Part shown: positions 61,686-63,465 of the stretch, in pieces
How the letters are laid out: every line of letters starts with the position of its first letter
Position numbering within the stretch: the stretch's first letter is position 1
Assembly (NCBI RefSeq): GCF_014836635.1
Contig: NZ_JACSQL010000017.1
Span: 1-63,465, forward strand
DNA: 63,465 bases
Source of the DNA: Paenibacillus gallinarum
GTDB lineage: Bacteria; Bacillota; Bacilli; Paenibacillales; Paenibacillaceae
Reading direction: 5' to 3'
Notes under the pieces: generated by a model
Database searches by the model: none
What the model was told of the DNA's origin: nothing
What the model saw: only the letters and a program-made list of their open reading frames with translations
Program-made: the position numbers and the translations under genes

Positions 61686-61728
61686 GAGGAACAGCTGAGC
61701 AGATGATGCTTGAGGTTGTTCCTCTTTT
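61686..61728 (+). terminator. terminator after lysS
   Basis: GAGGAACA / TGTTCCTC perfect 8-bp stem, 23-nt loop and TTTT. Confidence 0.75.
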
Positions 61729-61772
61729 AAAGTGTACGAATTGGCAAGGAGTATGAAGAAAGGCGAGATGTA

Positions 61773-63113
61773 ATGAAGAGACGTGTAGGTTTCACCAAAA
61801 AGCTGGCCACTCCGCCATTTATATTAGTCGCAGGTATTTTGCTGATCATCGCGATAGGTACAGTATTGTTAATGCTGCCTTTCTCCAACCATAGCGGACA
61901 CTCTCTTCGATTCATGGATGCGTTATTTACGGCGACTTCCGCGGCTTGTGTTACAGGTCTGATCGTGGTGGATGTAGAAACTACGTTTACCCTTTTTGGT
62001 GAAATTGTGATTATGATCCTCATGCAGCTAGGCGGTCTTGGTTTCATGACGATTGCGACCTTGATTGCTCTATTGTTCGGGAGAAAACTATCCTTGAAAG
62101 ACCGGCTTATCTTAAAAGAGGCGATTAATTCCGATACTATGGAAGGAGTCGTTCGGATCATCCGGAAGGTTCTTATCTTTTCTTTCACCATTGAAGGGAT
62201 CGCAGCCATTATCTTTACAGCTAGATGGTCAGTGGATATGCCTTTCCTCAAGGCACTGTACTATGGCATTTTTCACTCCGTGTCTTTATTTAACAATGGG
62301 GGCTTTGATCTGTTCGGCAATAGCTTTCAAAATTACACTGGTGATTGGTTGTTCAATACGATCGCGAGCATACTAGTTATATCGGGCGGGTTAGGGTTTG
62401 TCGTGCTCAACGACTTATTCGAATTTCCTAAGAAGCGAAGACTATCTCTTCATTCAAAAATGGTGCTGTCCGTATCCGGCGTATTAATCGCCCTAGGTGC
62501 AATTGTACTGTTCGTTTTTGAATTTACGAATACGAAAACGTTGGGCTCACTTGATTTGTCTCATAAGCTCTATGCGTCCTTCTTCCAGTCTGTATCTACC
62601 CGTTCATCGGGGACGAGTACAATAGATATAGCAGAACTGCGTTCTGCGACTCAATTCTTTTTCATCTTGCTTATGTTTATTGGGGCTTCTCCTGGTTCAA
62701 CAGGCGGTGGTATCAAAACAACGACTTTTCTCATTATGATCGGCGCTTTGTTCGCAATGATTAGAGGACAGAAAGATATCGTGTTCTTTCGGCACCGTGT
62801 ACCGCAAGGACTACTCATGCGGGCGATGACTATTATCATTATTACGCTGGGCATATTTATGGTTATTAATATGCTGCTACTTACCACAGAGGATGCTCCT
62901 TTTCTAACAATCATGTTTGAGACGGCATCAGCTGTAGGGACAGTTGGGCTTTCGGTGGGATTAACACCAGAACTGACTGAATGGGGAAAACTGATTATTA
63001 CGGTTACGATGTTTATCGGTCGTATTGGTCCACTTACCATTGCTTATGCGATCAGACCAAAACAAACAAAGAATCTATATCGCCATCCAGAGGGGCGAAT
63101 CATCATCGGATAA
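61773..63113 (+). CDS. ktrB: TrkH/KtrB-type potassium channel subunit
   Basis: A 446-residue potassium translocating subunit of the SKT superfamily, with four membrane-pore-membrane repeats. The four pore segments are visible: TSAACVTGLIVVDV, HSVSLFNNGGFDLFG, QSVSTRSSGTSTIDI and ETASAVGTVGLSVG, each with the selectivity-filter Gly. The intramembrane loop GASPGSTGGGIKTTTF is intact. KtrB needs an RCK partner (KtrA or KtrC) that binds nucleotide and often c-di-AMP; none is encoded in this window. KtrB versus KtrD cannot be separated by eye. Located between lysS and an rRNA operon. Confidence 0.93.
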   Translation: MKRRVGFTKKLATPPFILVAGILLIIAIGTVLLMLPFSNHSGHSLRFMDALFTATSAACVTGLIVVDVETTFTLFGEIVIMILMQLGGLGFMTIATLIALLFGRKLSLKDRLILKEAINSDTMEGVVRIIRKVLIFSFTIEGIAAIIFTARWSVDMPFLKALYYGIFHSVSLFNNGGFDLFGNSFQNYTGDWLFNTIASILVISGGLGFVVLNDLFEFPKKRRLSLHSKMVLSVSGVLIALGAIVLFVFEFTNTKTLGSLDLSHKLYASFFQSVSTRSSGTSTIDIAELRSATQFFFILLMFIGASPGSTGGGIKTTTFLIMIGALFAMIRGQKDIVFFRHRVPQGLLMRAMTIIIITLGIFMVINMLLLTTEDAPFLTIMFETASAVGTVGLSVGLTPELTEWGKLIITVTMFIGRIGPLTIAYAIRPKQTKNLYRHPEGRIIIG

Positions 63114-63141
63114 TGGAAGTATATAAAGAGAGTATATATAG

Positions 63142-63179
63142 AAGAGGGGCTCTGGTTTAATTAACAGAGCCTCTTTTAT
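63142..63179 (+). terminator. terminator after ktrB
   Basis: AAGAGG..GCTCTG / CAGAGC..CTCTT stem with a bulge and TTTT tail. Confidence 0.8.
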
Positions 63180-63218
63180 TATTATTAATTGAGGTCTTAA
63201 ACTTTTCAAAAAAAGACT

Positions 63219-63361
63219 TGCATAATTTTTATCAGCATGGTATATTCTAATTCCGGCCAAGAAGTTAGCCAGTAAGCAACACACTGAATAACAAGCTTCA
63301 TAAAACGAAGTTAATAAACTTCGAAAAAAAGCTTGCATTTCTAAACCGGACATGATATGAT
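63219..63361 (+). promoter_or_regulatory. tandem rRNA promoters P1 and P2
   Basis: P1: TTGCAT (63219-63224), 16 bp, TATATT (63241-63246). P2: TTGCAT (63333-63338), 17 bp, TATGAT (63356-63361). Each -35 is preceded by a run of seven A and a short linker, like an UP element. The same A-tract plus TTGCAT is repeated in both, as in rRNA operons. Confidence 0.75.
63306..63323. repeat. short inverted repeat between rRNA promoters
   Basis: CGAAGTT / AACTTCG 7-bp arms with a 4-nt loop, directly before the A-tract of P2. Significance unknown. Confidence 0.6.
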
Positions 63362-63368
63362 ATAAAAG

Positions 63369-63465
63369 TTGACAGCGAAAGTTGTTAACGAGATTGATCT
63401 TTGAAAACTGAACAACGAGGAGTTTTACGCAAGTAAAACTCGTGAGTGAATTAATACAAATTCAA
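63369..63465 (+). other. rRNA operon leader (pre-16S), window edge
   Basis: GATCTTTGAAAACTGAACAA (63395-63414) is the typical leader block upstream of 16S in these bacteria. A perfect 9-bp hairpin GAGTTTTAC / GTAAAACTC with a GCAA tetraloop lies at 63420-63441. The 16S gene itself would begin beyond the window, so this is inferred from leader sequence alone. Confidence 0.65.

Noticed and set aside
1..63465. Prophage, insertion sequence, CRISPR, defence or toxin-antitoxin island
   Set aside because: No transposase, integrase, direct-repeat array or compositional break was found; gene order is conserved core throughout.

Overview
This window is a stretch of core chromosome from a spore-forming Firmicute of the order Bacillales, most likely Paenibacillus or a close relative. 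The gene order follows the Bacillus subtilis segment that runs from the gin/csfB region past tmk and holB to lysS. It begins in the 3' end of a 5S rRNA and ends in tandem rRNA-type promoters and a pre-16S-like leader, so it fills the gap between two rRNA operons. Nearly every gene lies on the + strand. The - strand genes are a small membrane protein, abrB and one 66-residue protein.

Layout. 1-3500: 5S tail, an unknown lipoprotein that seems to start at a non-AUG codon, a membrane protein, the sigma-G inhibitor gin and a PLP decarboxylase (yaaO). 3600-9500: replication and translation cluster tmk, darA, yaaR, holB, ricT, yabA, yabB/trmN6, rsmI. 9500-12400: abrB with a Spo0A-box-rich promoter, an HD phosphohydrolase where B. 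subtilis has metS, and tatD. 12400-17900: a ydaO-type c-di-AMP riboswitch in front of a yabE-like cell-wall protein, then rnmV, rsmA, yabG, veg, sspF. 18000-24300: ispE, purR, spoVG, glmU, prs, a small - strand gene, pth, fin. 24500-36400: mfd, a PrsA-like lipoprotein, spoVT, a MurJ/SpoVB-type flippase, yabN, hup, rqcP, yabP, yabQ, divIC, yabR. 36700-45200: spoIIE, yabS, yabT, tilS, hprT, ftsH. 45400-52900: nadA-nadB-nadC, coaX, hslO, a PpiC-like protein, cysK. 53000-63100: pabB-pabA-pabC-folP-folB-folK-yazB-dusB, greA, lysS, and a KtrB/TrkH-type potassium channel.

How it fits together. Two themes recur. One is the sporulation switch: the abrB and spoIIE promoters, and a perfect 0A box before spoVG, look like direct Spo0A targets. 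The anti-sigma factors Gin and Fin, SpoVT, YabG, SspF, YabP, YabQ and the SpoIIE phosphatase act later in the same programme. The other is cyclic di-AMP: the window holds the receptor DarA, a c-di-AMP riboswitch, and a potassium channel of a class whose activity is often set by c-di-AMP.

I found no mobile element, prophage, CRISPR array, toxin-antitoxin pair or defence island, and no clearly new multi-gene system. The points worth a second look are small: the ATT-start lipoprotein, a 13-bp perfect inverted repeat before holB, a 12-codon leader ORF behind the riboswitch, the - strand gene in the ctc position, and several substitutions relative to B. subtilis order. Start codons were chosen from ribosome binding sites and recalled homologue N-termini; functional names come from motif and synteny recognition, not from searches.
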